A DNA stretch of 64,000 nt from Haematococcus lacustris (taxonomy: Eukaryota; Chlorophyta; Chlorophyceae; Chlamydomonadales; Haematococcaceae). Below the pieces are notes generated by a model. It did no database searches and had not been told where the DNA came from. It saw nothing but the letters and a program-made list of their open reading frames with translations. The stretch is taken from contig JASKMD010000015.1 of NCBI GenBank assembly GCA_030144725.1, positions 3,477,425 through 3,541,424 on the forward strand. The letters are read 5' to 3'. Positions within the stretch are counted from its first letter, which is position 1, and each line of letters begins with the position of its first letter. Positions 33,715-46,226 of this stretch are shown here, in pieces. The position numbers and the translations under genes were made by a program.

Positions 33715-36700
33715 GTCAGCATGGGGTGCAGTGTGCAAATGCTATTGCATGCATCACGTCCTCTGCCATTGCAGCCGCCCCTCTGCATCCACTGCCCTGT
33801 GCCTTGCAGCACAGGTTGTCTAGTTCCTTGAAGCATAGGTTGTCTTGCTTCCCACATTCCGCTGCTGCCTTGAAGCACAAGTCGTCTGGCTCCCTCTTCC
33901 ACACTCCACGTGAATGCCTCATCAACTCGTCCATATGACTGGCATGTCAGCAAGAGACGATCCTGGCTGGAATGCTGGTACTATTTGTGTGTGCAGGGCA
34001 TCAAGTGTCGCGTACTGGCGTGCGCTCTCTGCGGTCCACCCTGACCAGCCTGCCTCTCATCTCTGCCCCTGTCACATCTTACCGAAAGACCAAGATCATC
34101 TGCACTATGGGCCCTTCATGCTGGAGCGAGGAGACGTTGGGCAAGCTGCTTGATGCCGGCATGGACCTTGCACGCTTCAACTTCAGCCATGGAGACCACA
34201 AGGGACATTTTGAGGTCCTAGAGCGCTTTCGGAAGGTGCGCTCTGTCATGATCAGCCTGCAAGCAGCAGTACAGATGTTCTGTACTGTCATGTGCATGGC
34301 GCAGTGTTATTATTGTGCGTGAAAGCATTAGCCATGTGCCTTCTGTAGGTGTGCCACAACAAGGCACAATCTTTGGCTAAACAAGGCAAGCTGGTAGAGG
34401 GTCCGCGTTGGGCTGCCCTGCTGGACACCAAGGGCCCTGAGATCCGCACCGCCATGCTCCGTGGCGGCAAGGACATTGAGCTGGTGGCTGGCCAGTCCAT
34501 CACGGTGGAGGCAGTCGGGGACAGGTACACCCAGTTTGAGGGCTACAAGGACGAGGCCACAGGGGAGACCCGCATTGGCCTCAGCTATGCCAAGCTGTGC
34601 GAGAGCATGAAGCCAGGCAACCGCATCCTGCTGGCAGACGGCTCCATCAGCATCAAGGTGGAGCAGGTGCTCAGCGCCACAGAGCTACGCGGCACGGTGA
34701 TGAACAGCAAGAAGCTGGGGCAGCGCAAGAACTGCAACCTGCCCGGCGTCAAGGTGGACATCCCTGTGCTGACCGCCAAGGACATTGAGGACCTGCAGCA
34801 GTTTGCTGCCAAGCATGACCTCGACTTTGTGGCAGCCAGTTTCGTACAGGTGACTTGCAGTGCTCTGTTGTTACAGCATTGAATGCCTACTGGCATGGGC
34901 AATGCGATAACATTTGTCCTATGGATGCGTGATTACACCATCGCCACTGGGTATTGTGCAGAGCGCTGAAGACGTCCGCTTCATCCGGTCCACACTGGAC
35001 GACGCTGGTGGTCATCGTGTGAAAATCATCAGCAAGATTGAGAATGCCGAGGTAAGGCATTTGTAAGGTGTGCTTGTCATGGCAAGTCTTGTAAAGATCA
35101 TGCTGCCTTGAGTACACGTGTGAGGCTGAATCTACCAAACCCTCTTTGCTCTCTTTGCTCTCTCTACTAAGCTGTTCACTGCAGGCTGTCCAACTTTGCT
35201 GTGTCTGCTTGCCTTAGGGCCTGGAAAATTATGACGGCATCCTCAGGGAGAGTGACGGCATCATGGTGGCTCGGGGCGACCTGGGCATGGAGATTCCTGC
35301 AGAGAAGGTAGCTAATGTGCCCGCTGCAACCCAAGCCACTCATGCTAACGATACTTAAACGTCTTCTCCTGTGTGCGTATGAAGGTGCCTCTGGCACAGA
35401 AGTGGATGATCACAAAGGCAAACATCGCTGGCAAGTTCATCATCACTGCAACGCAAATGCTGGAGGTAGGCATCCCCTGGCCACCTCCCCACATGCCACC
35501 TCCCTTCAATCTTATGGCTTCACACATCGCTGCTTGCTAGGCCTAGTGGCACGCTCTGTGTCCTTGTTCAGGGCCACATCACACGCATTGCATTGCATGG
35601 CTTCCTCCTCTTGCCTCAGCCCAGGCTTTGGCGATAGACAATGATTAACAAGGCACCCACTGCGTTCCTGTTCAATGTCCTGTGTGCTGTGTGCTTCGTC
35701 AAGGCCAAGCAGCCACTGCTGTCATGACAGTGGGAGCAGGTAGACCACACGCCTTATGAGTACAACGCCATGGCATGATGAATGTTGCACTACTTTACCT
35801 GACCCCGTTGAACACCTGCTACAACTGTCACTACAACTGTGGGTGCTAGGCCTCTAAAGACTAGAGCCTCCTATCACACAGCGATGGGCCTGTTGTAAGT
35901 GCTGGTGTGGCGGCCACTGATAACGCTGAGCCTTATAACTGGGTCGCCTGGCCTTCAAGGTGACCTGCCTGTTTGCTTCGAAGCCACTGCTGCAGGTTTG
36001 CAATGACTGAGGACAGTTCTTCATGATTACTCACTAAGCTGATGCCCTCTTCCTTTACATCGCAGTCCATGATCAACAACCCCCGGCCCACCAGGGCAGA
36101 GATGACAGACGTGGCCAACGCCGTTTTGGATGGCACTGATGCCGTCATGCTGTCTGGTAAGTTAACTATAGTAAGAGATGTAGCTGTGGCTGTCACTGCA
36201 AGCACAAGTATGCCAGCAAGCCCAGTCTTGTGTATGTACACCCCCTTACAAACCTCTTAACCCATGTTACACGAAATGCTGGCAGGTGAGACTGCAAACG
36301 GCGACTTCCCTGACCAGGCTGTGTCCACGATGTCAGCCATCTGCCAGAATGCAGAGGAGATGGTGGCTGTCACCAAGCGGTACAACTTCCTCCGCAACCA
36401 GACACCCAAGCCGATGTTGGGCGCAGAGGCGGTGTGCAGTGGGGCTGTGCAAACAGCCATTGACTCGAATGCAAAGGCCATCGTGTGCATCACGGCCTCA
36501 GGCAGAGCTCCTGCTCTTGTGGCTAAGTACCGCTCTCCTGTGCCTGTGATTGTGGTGACGCCAGATGAGCAGTTTGTCAGGCACTGCAGGTGCGCTTAGC
36601 ACAGGGGTTCAAGTACTGCACCTCGTATGAACCTCTGCCAAGCACGTGCAGCATGCACATTGCATGCCACATGCAAGCCACACGTATTACATGAGGCCCC

Positions 36701-39700
36701 ATACTGGCGCCTCCAATCGTTGGCTCCAGGCTGGCCAGCTGACTAGCTGTGGTATGGCTGTGGTGTGGTCCCAAGTCCTTGCAGGACCTTTACCCGACAA
36801 GCTGGTCAGCTTGCATAGAGCAGCACATGAGTTTAACCCTGGGCCTGCTGTTGTGATCACAAGGCCCCTGCACTACTGCCTTACTCCGTTGCCTGACCCC
36901 ATGGACTGTCACGGCCCACACGTCTCCTCCAGCATCCTCACTACCCCACCCATCCTATTTTTATCGTGCATGTGCAGGTCAGTCTATGGCCTTGTGGGCA
37001 TGCTTTATAACAACCTGGAAGACGACTTTGGGCACATAATGCGAGAGGTCCAGGTACATGAGCTTGCAAGACATCCCCTCCTGCTGCTGCTGCTGCCATG
37101 ACGGCCTGGTCTGACCCATCCACCCAGTGCCACACGAGCTCATGTAATGCTTGCCAGGTGTTTGCCCGCTCCCTCGGTGTTGTGGACCTGCAAGATGGAG
37201 ACAGTGTGGTGCTCCTGAAAAGGCGAAAGATTGAAAAGGGCCAGAAGGTCCCCTATGATGACCAGCGCCTCATCATGTGGGTACAAACCAGCCAATGCTC
37301 ATTGCATTTTGCTGCAGTCAGGCTAGTGATGGTCGATACAGCGCACCCACAGACAATTGATGACATGTTGTCCCCTGATGCTGTTGCTAATATCTCACAA
37401 AGGAAGGCTGTGTGTGCTTGCAGGAAAGCGATGGTGCTGGGTGTTGGTCGCCCTGCCTCCGGCATTGTGCACACAGCATATGCCGGCAAGCGCATTATCT
37501 ACCACCGCAGCACCAAGCTGGCAATGGATACCATCATCGCTGACACAAAGTACACCCACTTCATGCGCAAGACCAAGATAGTCTGCACAGCCGGGCCCGC
37601 GTGCTGGAGCGAGGAGATGCTAGGCAAGCTGCTTGATGCTGGCATGAACATACTGCGCCTGAACTTCAGCCATGGAGACCACAAGGGCCACCATGAAGTG
37701 CTGGAGCGGTACAGGCAGGTGAGCAACGACACCTCCCAGTGCTCTTTTACGATGTGCCATCCCATTTTTGCAACACCCAAGTCACTGCCTCCTCATGTGT
37801 ACCACATGGAGCATTGTAGAACCTCACCATGCAAGCAGTCAGCATCTTCACAGTGCACCAACGACTGTGTGTTGCTGAGTGCTGTGTATATTTGAGCTAC
37901 GCTTGCGCCATCGCTTGACAGCTGTTACCCTGCTGCTCACGTGGCTCCTGTCACCAACAAATGCATGCAGGTGTGCAAGGCCAAGGGGTCCCTGGCCGCT
38001 GCCCTGCTGGACACCAAGGGCCCTGAGATCCGCACCGCCATGCTCCGTGGCGGCAAGGACATTGAGCTGGTGGCTGGCCAGTCCATCACGGTGGAGGCAG
38101 TCGGGGACAGGTACACCCAGTTTGAGGGCTACAAGGACGAGGCCACAGGGGAGACCCGCATTGGCCTCAGCTATGCCAAGCTGTGCGAGAGCATGAAGCC
38201 AGGCAACCGCATCCTGCTGGCAGACGGCTCCATCAGCATCAAGGTGGAGCAGGTGCTCAGCGCCACAGAGCTACGCGGCACGGTGATGAACAGCAAGAAG
38301 CTGGGGCAGCGCAAGAACTGCAACCTGCCTGGCGTCAAGGTGGACATCCCTGTGCTGACTGCCAAGGACGTTGAGGACCTGCAGCAGTTTGCTGCCAAGC
38401 ACCGCATGGACTTTGTAGCAGCCAGCTTTGTACAGAGCAAGGCAGATGTGCAGTTCATTCGGCGCATCCTTGATGAGGCGGGTGGCCAACACATCAAGAT
38501 CATCAGCAAGATCGAGAATGCTGAGGTGTGGTCCCATTTCTTCGTATGCTCAGTGGACAGCAGAAATGCTGGGTGTGGTTATGACCGCTTTCTTGTGCCT
38601 ATGTGCAGGGGCTCGCCAACTTTGATGAGATCCTAGAGGTCACTGATGGGATCATGGTGGCGCGTGGAGACCTGGGCATGGAGATCCCAGTGGAGAAGGT
38701 GCGCCATTGGCCTTAGAACTGAGTTACTATGCAGGTGAAGGTCTCCTCATTAAGCTTTTTCACTTTGCAGGTGCCCTTGGCACAGAAGTGGATGATCACC
38801 AAGGCAAACATTGCGGGCAAGTTCATCATCACTGCCACTCAAATGATGGAGGTGAGAAGCTGGCTGCCTCTGACACATTGACAGTTGCCACACCCGCTGC
38901 GCCTCTTGCTTTGCTTACTTTGTTGTGCCTTTAAGCCTTCGATCTCTCCTGTGCTGCATGGACAAGTATGCCTCTCCTGCTTCATGCTTGCCCAATGCTT
39001 GATGTGTGTTTGCAGTCCATGATCAACAACCCACTGCCTACCCGAGCAGAAATGACGGATGTGGCCAATGCAGTGATTGATGGCACTGATGCAGTCATGC
39101 TGTCAGGTGAGGGGAGGGTGGCATCACCTGAAACAAAACGTGCTTATTGCATCACCTACTGTGACCCGGCCTTCATCCCTGCACTGTCAATGTGCAGGGG
39201 AGAGTGCTAATGGAGCATTTCCTGACACTGCGGTCGCTACCATGGCTCGCATCTGCAGAAGTGCTGAAATAGGTGAGTTATTATCGAGTAACATTCTTCC
39301 TTCAACAGAAGCAATGGTTGTCCACACACATTACAATGCATGTGCGGTCAATACCTGTTGGCTTGCGTGCCATGTAGGCACCAATGTGTACCAAACCTTT
39401 GATTTCATCCGGACCTTCACACCAAAGCCGATTCCCACCATTGAGGCTGTTTGCTGTGCATTGGCCAAGAACGCAGGCAAGTGCTGATTGCGTCACTTGA
39501 CTCGGCTCCAGTGGCTGCCTCTTGCTCTCCCCACCAGCAGCAACACAGCTGTGGTTACCTGGGACAAAGCCGCATTGCTCCAGGTCTCGTCATGCCAGCT
39601 ATCTGCTTTTCACCTGCCATACCCGGCCCCTTGTTCTCTATTATCCATTTGAGGGAGGTGGCATGCAGGCATGGGCTGCAGAATCCAAGAATGCATCATG

Positions 39701-42700
39701 TGCCTGGCAGTTCCGATGCAATCAGTGCAAGCCGCAACTCTTGTCCTCAGCAATAGCAATTGTGTTGTGGTTGATGCAGTGGACATCCGCCCTGGCATGA
39801 TTGTCATCTTCTCTGAGAATGGCAAGACTCCCAGGCTGCTGGCCAAGTACCGACCACCAGCTCCCGTGCTGGTCGTCACCGCTAACTTCACTCTGGCTCG
39901 CTCTTGTTCCAGCTTGTTTGCCATGTTTGTGAGTTGACTCCTACATCACTCTGTCCTAATCTCGCTGCCATCACAAACATAACCCCTCATGCCAGCAACC
40001 TACTGCAGGGTGTTGGCCCATGGGCTGTCTCCCTCTCCCAATCCTCATCAACATTGCTGCCATAACCACCGCTCTGCCCACATTGTGTCGGTCTTTGGGC
40101 AATACCTTCCTCTGCTGCAACTCCTCCATCTGTTGGAACCCTTGACAGCTGCAAACCTTAGCTCCTGGACCCTAGCTCCTGGACCTGTGCTGTGTGGGAT
40201 GTGGCTACAGCCAATGCTGCTTGACAAGCCCATTAAGGGTGTGGAAGAGCTCCCAGGCTTGATGGAGCGGGCGCTGAAGTTTGGTGTGGACAGCGGTCTC
40301 TGCAGCGCCGGGAAGGAAGTGGTGGTACTCTCCTCGACCTCTGTTGCAAAAGGTGAGTGGGCGACACAATAATCACACACATTGGCACAATGATGACCAA
40401 AGTGAGCAGCATGAACAGTGTTTGCTGTGGACGCTGCCAGGGCTCGCTCAGTGCACATTGTGATGGCTGTCTTGAGGAAGCAACACCTGCAAGTAAGAAT
40501 TGTCACAAGCATTCTTTGTAGCCCAGGCATCCAAGCCAGCTGCCTACCCATGTCCCTGTTAGAGCGCCCTAAAGCAGCCCACATTAGAGTTTGTTTCCTG
40601 TCTCTCCTTTATTGACAGCTGTGCTAAGAACAAGCTCATGATGTGGTTGTTCTTGCAGCCAACAACGATGCATCAGAGGCGCTGCTGCAGCGCGAAATGT
40701 TTGTGACGCTGGCCCCTGGCAACCTGGATCTAGAATCCCTCGGTGCCTTGGCCCCTACAAGCAGTGACCAGAACCCCCGGTTGGCTGCCAAGACAATCAC
40801 CCTGAGGAGCACGGTCATTGATCTGGACATGATCATGGGTGGCCATGCACCTCCACGCAAAACCAAGATTGCAGCCACCATTGGGCCAGCCAGCATGTGA
40901 GTCACCTGACCTTGGGTTGGTGCTAACCCTGAGGCTTACCGCATGTGCCTGCATTTCTACCAACATCACCCAGGCCAGCCCTGCCCAGCCAAACCGCTTA
41001 CCCAGTCAAACCGCAGCTGTGCCACACACATGCTTGTACAGCTATTGAGCAGCTTTGCTGCAACTTGTGGTACAGGAGTCCAGAGGTGCTGGAGAAGCTG
41101 GTGGACGCTGGCATGGACATGGCACGGTTCAAGTTCAGCCACGCTACACCAACCACCAACGCTGAGACAGTCACCACCCTTCGTAAGGTGCTCCCTGCCA
41201 TCTGGCTTAGTCAGCGACAGTGTTCCACCAGGAAGGGCAGGGACGGCTCTGAGCTCAAGCTGCGCAGTTTGTAACTGCTTAAAACTCTCAGACAACTCAC
41301 CGCCCTCCGCACACAGTCCAGTGAGCTCGTTGCCACAGGCTCACGTGGCGCCTAAGTCAGGCCTTGTGTATACACTAACACTGAGGCTGTGGTGCTGCTG
41401 AGGTGCAGATTTGCCAGGAGAAACAGCGACGGGTTGCCATCATCATGGACCTGCAGGGCCCTGAGATCCGTACCTCCTTCTTGGTGAGGCATACCGTGTT
41501 AGCTGGCTGTGCATTGCATTGCATTGACCCACATGGCAAGCACGCAGCAAGACAGCGGCAGTGCTACCCTGGAATGCTGCAGGTGGACTACAGCACCAAG
41601 AAACGCACGCCAAAGATAGAGCTCAAGGCAGGCGAGAAAGTCATGCTGTATGGAACAGACGACCTGTCAGAGGTAAAGGAGCTTCATGAGCTTTACCCTG
41701 AGACTGTTGGTGCCACCCCCAGCATCCCCGGAAGGGGCCTTCTGGCCAGTGGAAACGCACACTCACATTGCAAGCACGGCATGCTAGCATTGAAGGCGAC
41801 GCAGCTCACATGTCGCCTGGCACGCACTGCTGTGCCACGGGCAGCTACTGGGCCCTTGGTTGCAGGTTTTATAGCGTGCGGTGTCACATCATGCTTGTAG
41901 ACCAGCGTGAGCAATCCCTGTCTCTCACCGGCAGCACCACCAGCTGCACTAAGCCTCTGTAAGCAACATTATCACACCTCCCGCGAGCATAGCTTTGCAC
42001 CAGTCGCTGTATGTTTGTGATCCTAGCTGAGGGTGTCATTGAAGCATGATAGGTGCCGGTTTGCCTACCGCAGGATACGTTTGTGGGCTACCGGACCACA
42101 GATGGTGGCGTGCGGTTGGGTGTTGACCTACCGGACGTGGCCGTGGTGGTCAAGAAGGGCACCTGTCTGCACCTGATGGACGGAGCCATTGCTCTGGAGG
42201 TGCAAGCACTGCCTCCTCACCCACCTTTGCCACCTCGTCCAACCACCACCCCTGCCTCTGACTTCACTGCGCTGCCCCTGGTTTGCAGCTCCTGTAGAAC
42301 AAGCCCTGAACTGATCCTCCTGCTGTAAAGGCGTGCACCACTATACAGGCCAACAGCAGGATCTAACAACAGCACCAACATGGTTGCATGACATGGACTC
42401 ATGCATTGATGTGATCAGTCCAGACCTGTGTGTGGTTGCAGGTGGTCAACGTTGTGCCAGGCAAGCACATCGACTGCACTGTGCGGAATGGAGGCACCTT
42501 GGGTGAACGCAAGGTGCTGCACTTTGCCGGGCTGTCTGTGCACAGCGTTTCCAGCAGCATGCAGGACCTGGCAGATGTGCAGAACTTTGCAGTGCAATAC
42601 GGCGTCGACTACGTGGCCGCAAGCCAGGTGAGAGGCGCCCACTTTCAGAGCCACCTACGTGCTTCAGTTCCCCTGTCCAGCAACAAGCACAAGCACCCTC

Positions 42701-45700
42701 ATGTACTTGAGATCACTCAGCAAGCAGATGAAAGTCATGGCATGTTGTCTGATCAGTGCATGGTAGATGCTGTGGTGCTTGAAATGGCGGCTAGGATGCT
42801 GGCCATATTGCTGGCTGCACAGGTGAATGGGCGCTCAGACATTGAATCGCTGCGCAACTTTCTTGATGATTGCGGTGGAGAGTCAATTCGCATCATTGCC
42901 AAGATCGAGACCGTGGCGGTAAGGCTGAGGTGGTAGTGGTCTAGAGCATCTTGGCTTGAGGTGTAGGGGCGCTATCAGGCTACTCTGGGGGTGGTGTGAT
43001 GGTCACTCCCACAAGGAATGAGGTTGTTGTAGGGTATGGAATGAGGTAGGGAATGAGATGGCATAGTTCAATGACATGTGGCTGCGTTGTTCGACCTGTG
43101 GCTGCTACCAGGGGTTGAGACACTTTGATGAAATCCTGGAGGTTGCGGATGGCATCATGCTGGCAAGGGGAGCGCTGGGCCTGTCCATACCCTCCGAGAA
43201 GGTGGCCTTGGCCCAGGCTAAGGTCACCACGATGTGCAAGGTGCAAGGAGCATGCAATCTGCCGCCCATGAAGATGCACTAAGTTGTGGCATCACATGAC
43301 TTACAGTTGTATCACGAGTGGCTCTAATGTTGTGCTGCTGTTGATGTGCGTGCAGCTGGCAGGCAAGCCCCTCATAGTGGCGCGTCATATGCTGGAGGTG
43401 AGGGTGGTCAGGAGGTTGCCAGCAGCCTAAAGACCTAAGACAGGCAGTGCGAGTTTTGTGAGAGGGGTACACTGCCTTGCACAATGCTCAGTAGCCACAG
43501 CTGGGCCTCAGGGATTGCCATGGTGACTCGGAAGCTTGCTTCTGTATGAGGGGGGTCCTTTCTATAATGGGCCTGAGCATCCCTTCCACCTCTGTCTTGA
43601 TAATTGTGGCCAAGGAAAGCCGGTCCCGTCCCTGTGCTTATTTCACATGAAAGGACCAAAAGTATGTCCATGCATCAGATTGGGGCAGCAGAGCCAACCA
43701 AGGTTGCCCTTACCCCTGCAGACCATGGTGTCCAACCCCCGGCCTACTCGGGCTGAGATGACGGACGTAGCAAATGCCGTGCTGGACAGCGCAGACTGTC
43801 TAATGCTGTGCTCTGAAACGAGCTCAGGTTTGTTATAAGTTTTGTTTGCCTGAAACGAGCTCGGGTCAGTCTCAGTGGCACAAACACACAGCAACGATAC
43901 TGCATGCAGTGGTGTGTAGGCTGCACACTGGCGGATGCCATGTAATGACGTAACATTGATGGCGCTGACGCATGTGATGGTGACGGAGGGGTGAAGTAGG
44001 AAGCATGCGCAATGTGTCCTATCATGTTCAGCATGGCAGCCTTCCACACGCTTCTTGGTGCACAGCCACTGCTGCCATGGCTGCAGGTGCCTTCCCTGTG
44101 GACTCCTTCATAACCATGAGCCAGATCTGCAGGAATGCGGAGGGAGCCATGAACTACCAGGTCATCCACTCCTTCATCCGGTGAGTACCTTACGGTTATG
44201 CTGATGCTGCGCAGTGTCTGCCATGATGACTGCAGACATCACAACATCAAGGCATCACATTTGCTTCAACCCATGGTGGACTTGCCTGCAAGATTACGCT
44301 GTGGCAACTCTCAGCCATGCCAGTGACAGAAGTGGTGTCACACTGGTTGCGGCCTGCCAGCCTCTTTACACAGTCTGCTTGGGTCGCTCATGCCTGCTCT
44401 GCTTGGCACTGCTGCACAGGGACTTCTCAGCCAAGCCCTTCAACACTCTAGAGGCTGCGGCTGTGTCGTTAGCTGCGGGGGCCACTGAGGCCAACCATGT
44501 GGGCTTAGCCATCGTGGTCAGCAACAACGGTCAGGCTGCAGCTGTTGTGTCCAAGTACCGGCCCGCCGTGCCGCTGGTGGTGGTGCGTGTGCCAGCATGC
44601 CAGGGATGCACACCTCCCTGCATTCACGGTCCCCGTGTTCGGTGTGGCGCACCGCTAACATAGCCACCTCACACCTGGCTGCTCACGGTGACACACCCTC
44701 CTCCGGCATCTGATGCCTGGTTCCCACCACGGCTACGTCACATGCAACTATCTGAGACTTGTTGCTGTTGGCCTACACCGCTGAGCCAGCTGCCGGGTGT
44801 GGCATACAACTGGGCATCTCTCTGGGGTGTGCAGACCGTCATGACACACTGTGGTCATGTGCTGTGGCCTGACACCATGTGCTGGTGGGTGCTGCCTGCA
44901 GGTCAGCACCCGGGCTTCCACCCTGTCCCAGTGCTGCCTCACCTTTGGCCAGCTTGGCTTCCCTGCAACAGAGTCAGATCTGGCTGACCTGGGTGGGGCA
45001 GAAGCACTGGTGGCGAGAGTCCGTGCTTGGGCGGCAGATCAGGGGCTGTACAAGCCTGAGCAGCGCGTGCTGGTCATGCACGGCACTGTGACCTTGGACG
45101 CGGAGCACACTGCTCTCATTCAGATGGTTGGGTGAGAGCATGGTGGGCAGGGAGCCATGTCCAGCCTTGCTGGGCGAATCTTGGGGGGTCGTGTGGGATG
45201 TGACGAGCAGGCTTGAGGCCACATGCCTGGGCTAGGTGCGCTATTTACAAATGGAATCGGGTATCGCGAAGTGGGTAGGCAGGGGGCAGCGCTGTCTCGC
45301 ATACGAGGCTGTGTTTGCAGCTCCAGTGATCGACTGTATGTTATGTGGGATGCCCTTGGGTGAGTGCTTAGGCTGAGTAACTAACACATAGACACCAGGT
45401 GCATCTAGTGCGAGCAATAGCTGGGCTCTTCAGTGTGTGTCTCTGTGTCCTTCTGCTAAGGTGTCGCGTATGTTTTGAATTTGCATGCTTCCAGGGCAGT
45501 GGCAACAGGTCTCCCCATGCAAGCAACCTCTAGTGAGGTATTGGCCTGTGGGTCATGTCACTGCGGATTTCCTACGTTTCGTAGCTACCCGTGCCAGCTG
45601 TAAACACTAGCTCGGTGGCACGGCACCTATCAACTACCACACTTTCCGTGTCAAAACTAACCATTAAGTACCCTTGACAGCTCACCTCATAATGACCACA

Positions 45701-46082
45701 CGACTCCCTGGCAAAGCGGCTGTATGCTGTGCGATGTCTAATCTGCTGCGTCGCGTGACCAGCCATCAATGCCGGTGAGCTGATTCAGGTAGTGGAAACC
45801 TCCTTCACTAAACACCAGCCTGCCAGCCTCCATCTCCTGGCAGCAACCCTCTTGCACCACCTTGCCCCCTTACCCAGAAGCAGCCTGCTCGGGCCTCAAC
45901 GCATCCTGGACAACCCCTTCAGCCCCTCCACCACTACAAAGGCACCGCCAGGTTTGGTTGCCCTCTTGCAACAGCGCACAGTAGCACGCTCCTGGGCGTT
46001 GTACAGCCCCGGCCGCTGCCCACCGGGCTTGAAATACTTCTCCTACAGCACCTCCCAGGTGGCCGTGAGGGCTTGGGTGTAG
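30017..46082 (+). CDS. PYK: Giant pyruvate kinase with four tandem PK units (5' end unresolved)
   Basis: Pyruvate kinase makes pyruvate and ATP from phosphoenolpyruvate and ADP, the last glycolytic step; the usual enzyme is a tetramer of subunits of about 500 residues. About 44 exons from 30017 to 46082 join with consistent phases (only the acceptor before 40352 is unresolved) and no stop or restart between units, giving roughly 2,340 residues. The four units are annotated separately. Linkers are continuous: exon 33633-33714 joins 33997-34235 in phase, and exon 37424-37718 carries the end of unit 2 and the start of unit 3. A GC-AG intron follows 39476. If the donor at 45132 (GG|GTGAGA) is used, exons 45321-45359, 45495-45537 and 45789-46082 add a tail; if not, translation stops at 45135. 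No clear localisation signal is visible because the start is missing. Four separate genes are contradicted by the continuous frame. Confidence 0.85.
33997..37423 (+). other. Pyruvate kinase unit 2
   Basis: Exons 33997-34235, 34349-34849, 34962-35051, 35218-35307, 35385-35465, 36066-36156, 36286-36589, 36978-37053, 37158-37276, with the last residues in 37424-37718. Motifs: [64 protein letters not shown], and a classical C-domain ([20 protein letters not shown]). It is the most canonical of the four units and predicted active. It splits the lid exon one intron earlier than units 1 and 3 (donor at 34850). Confidence 0.88.
37424..40352 (+). other. Pyruvate kinase unit 3
   Basis: Exons 37424-37718 (shared with the end of unit 2), 37971-38525, 38609-38698, 38771-38851, 39016-39106, 39198-39272, 39378-39476, 39780-39928 and an exon ending at 40352. 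Motifs: [64 protein letters not shown], and C-domain [19 protein letters not shown]. The catalytic residues are present and it is predicted active. The exon at 37971 is nearly identical in DNA to the unit 1 exon at 31129. The acceptor of the last exon is ambiguous among several AG sites at 40150-40180. Confidence 0.85.
40659..45131 (+). other. Pyruvate kinase unit 4, catalytically degenerate
   Basis: Exons 40659-40896, 41076-41187, 41409-41483, 41583-41672, 42074-42199, 42442-42627, 42823-42918, 43112-43240, 43356-43397, 43722-43827, 44087-44180, 44420-44582, 44902-45131. The fold markers remain ([60 protein letters not shown]). Key positions have changed: RxNFSHGD is [16 protein letters not shown] is [17 protein letters not shown] is RGALGLSIP (metal Asp lost) and the catalytic ATQM is ARHM. 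Its exon boundaries and DNA are not homogenised with the other units. Most likely a pseudo-enzyme unit with a structural or regulatory role. Confidence 0.82.
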
Positions 46083-46226
46083 GCCTGGTTGAAGGCCACT
46101 CAGGGAACTGCCAGTTGCAGCAGAAGCTGCAGCGAGATGGCAGCTGTCCATCTACTGATACACTACCTTATGTAGCCCGCCATCATGCTTCAGAAGCCCC
46201 TCGTTTCACTTCCACTCCCAATCTCC
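46083..46226. repeat. PK downstream flank shared by both duplication units
   Basis: This short sequence (from ggttgaaggcc to cttccactcccaa) recurs at 60263-60397. It is the ancestral sequence between the pyruvate kinase 3' end and the dioxygenase/USP side. In unit 1 it is followed directly by LINE copy 2; in unit 2 it is preceded by the hAT element. Confidence 0.7.

Noticed and set aside
31329..38509. Repeated minus-strand frame of 105-112 codons in each PK unit
   Set aside because: Exact antisense of the conserved lid exon, repeated only because the exon itself is repeated.
31129..45131. Reading the PK region as four or more separate tandem genes
   Set aside because: Splice phases are continuous across the unit boundaries and one exon (37424-37718) contains both the end of unit 2 and the start of unit 3.
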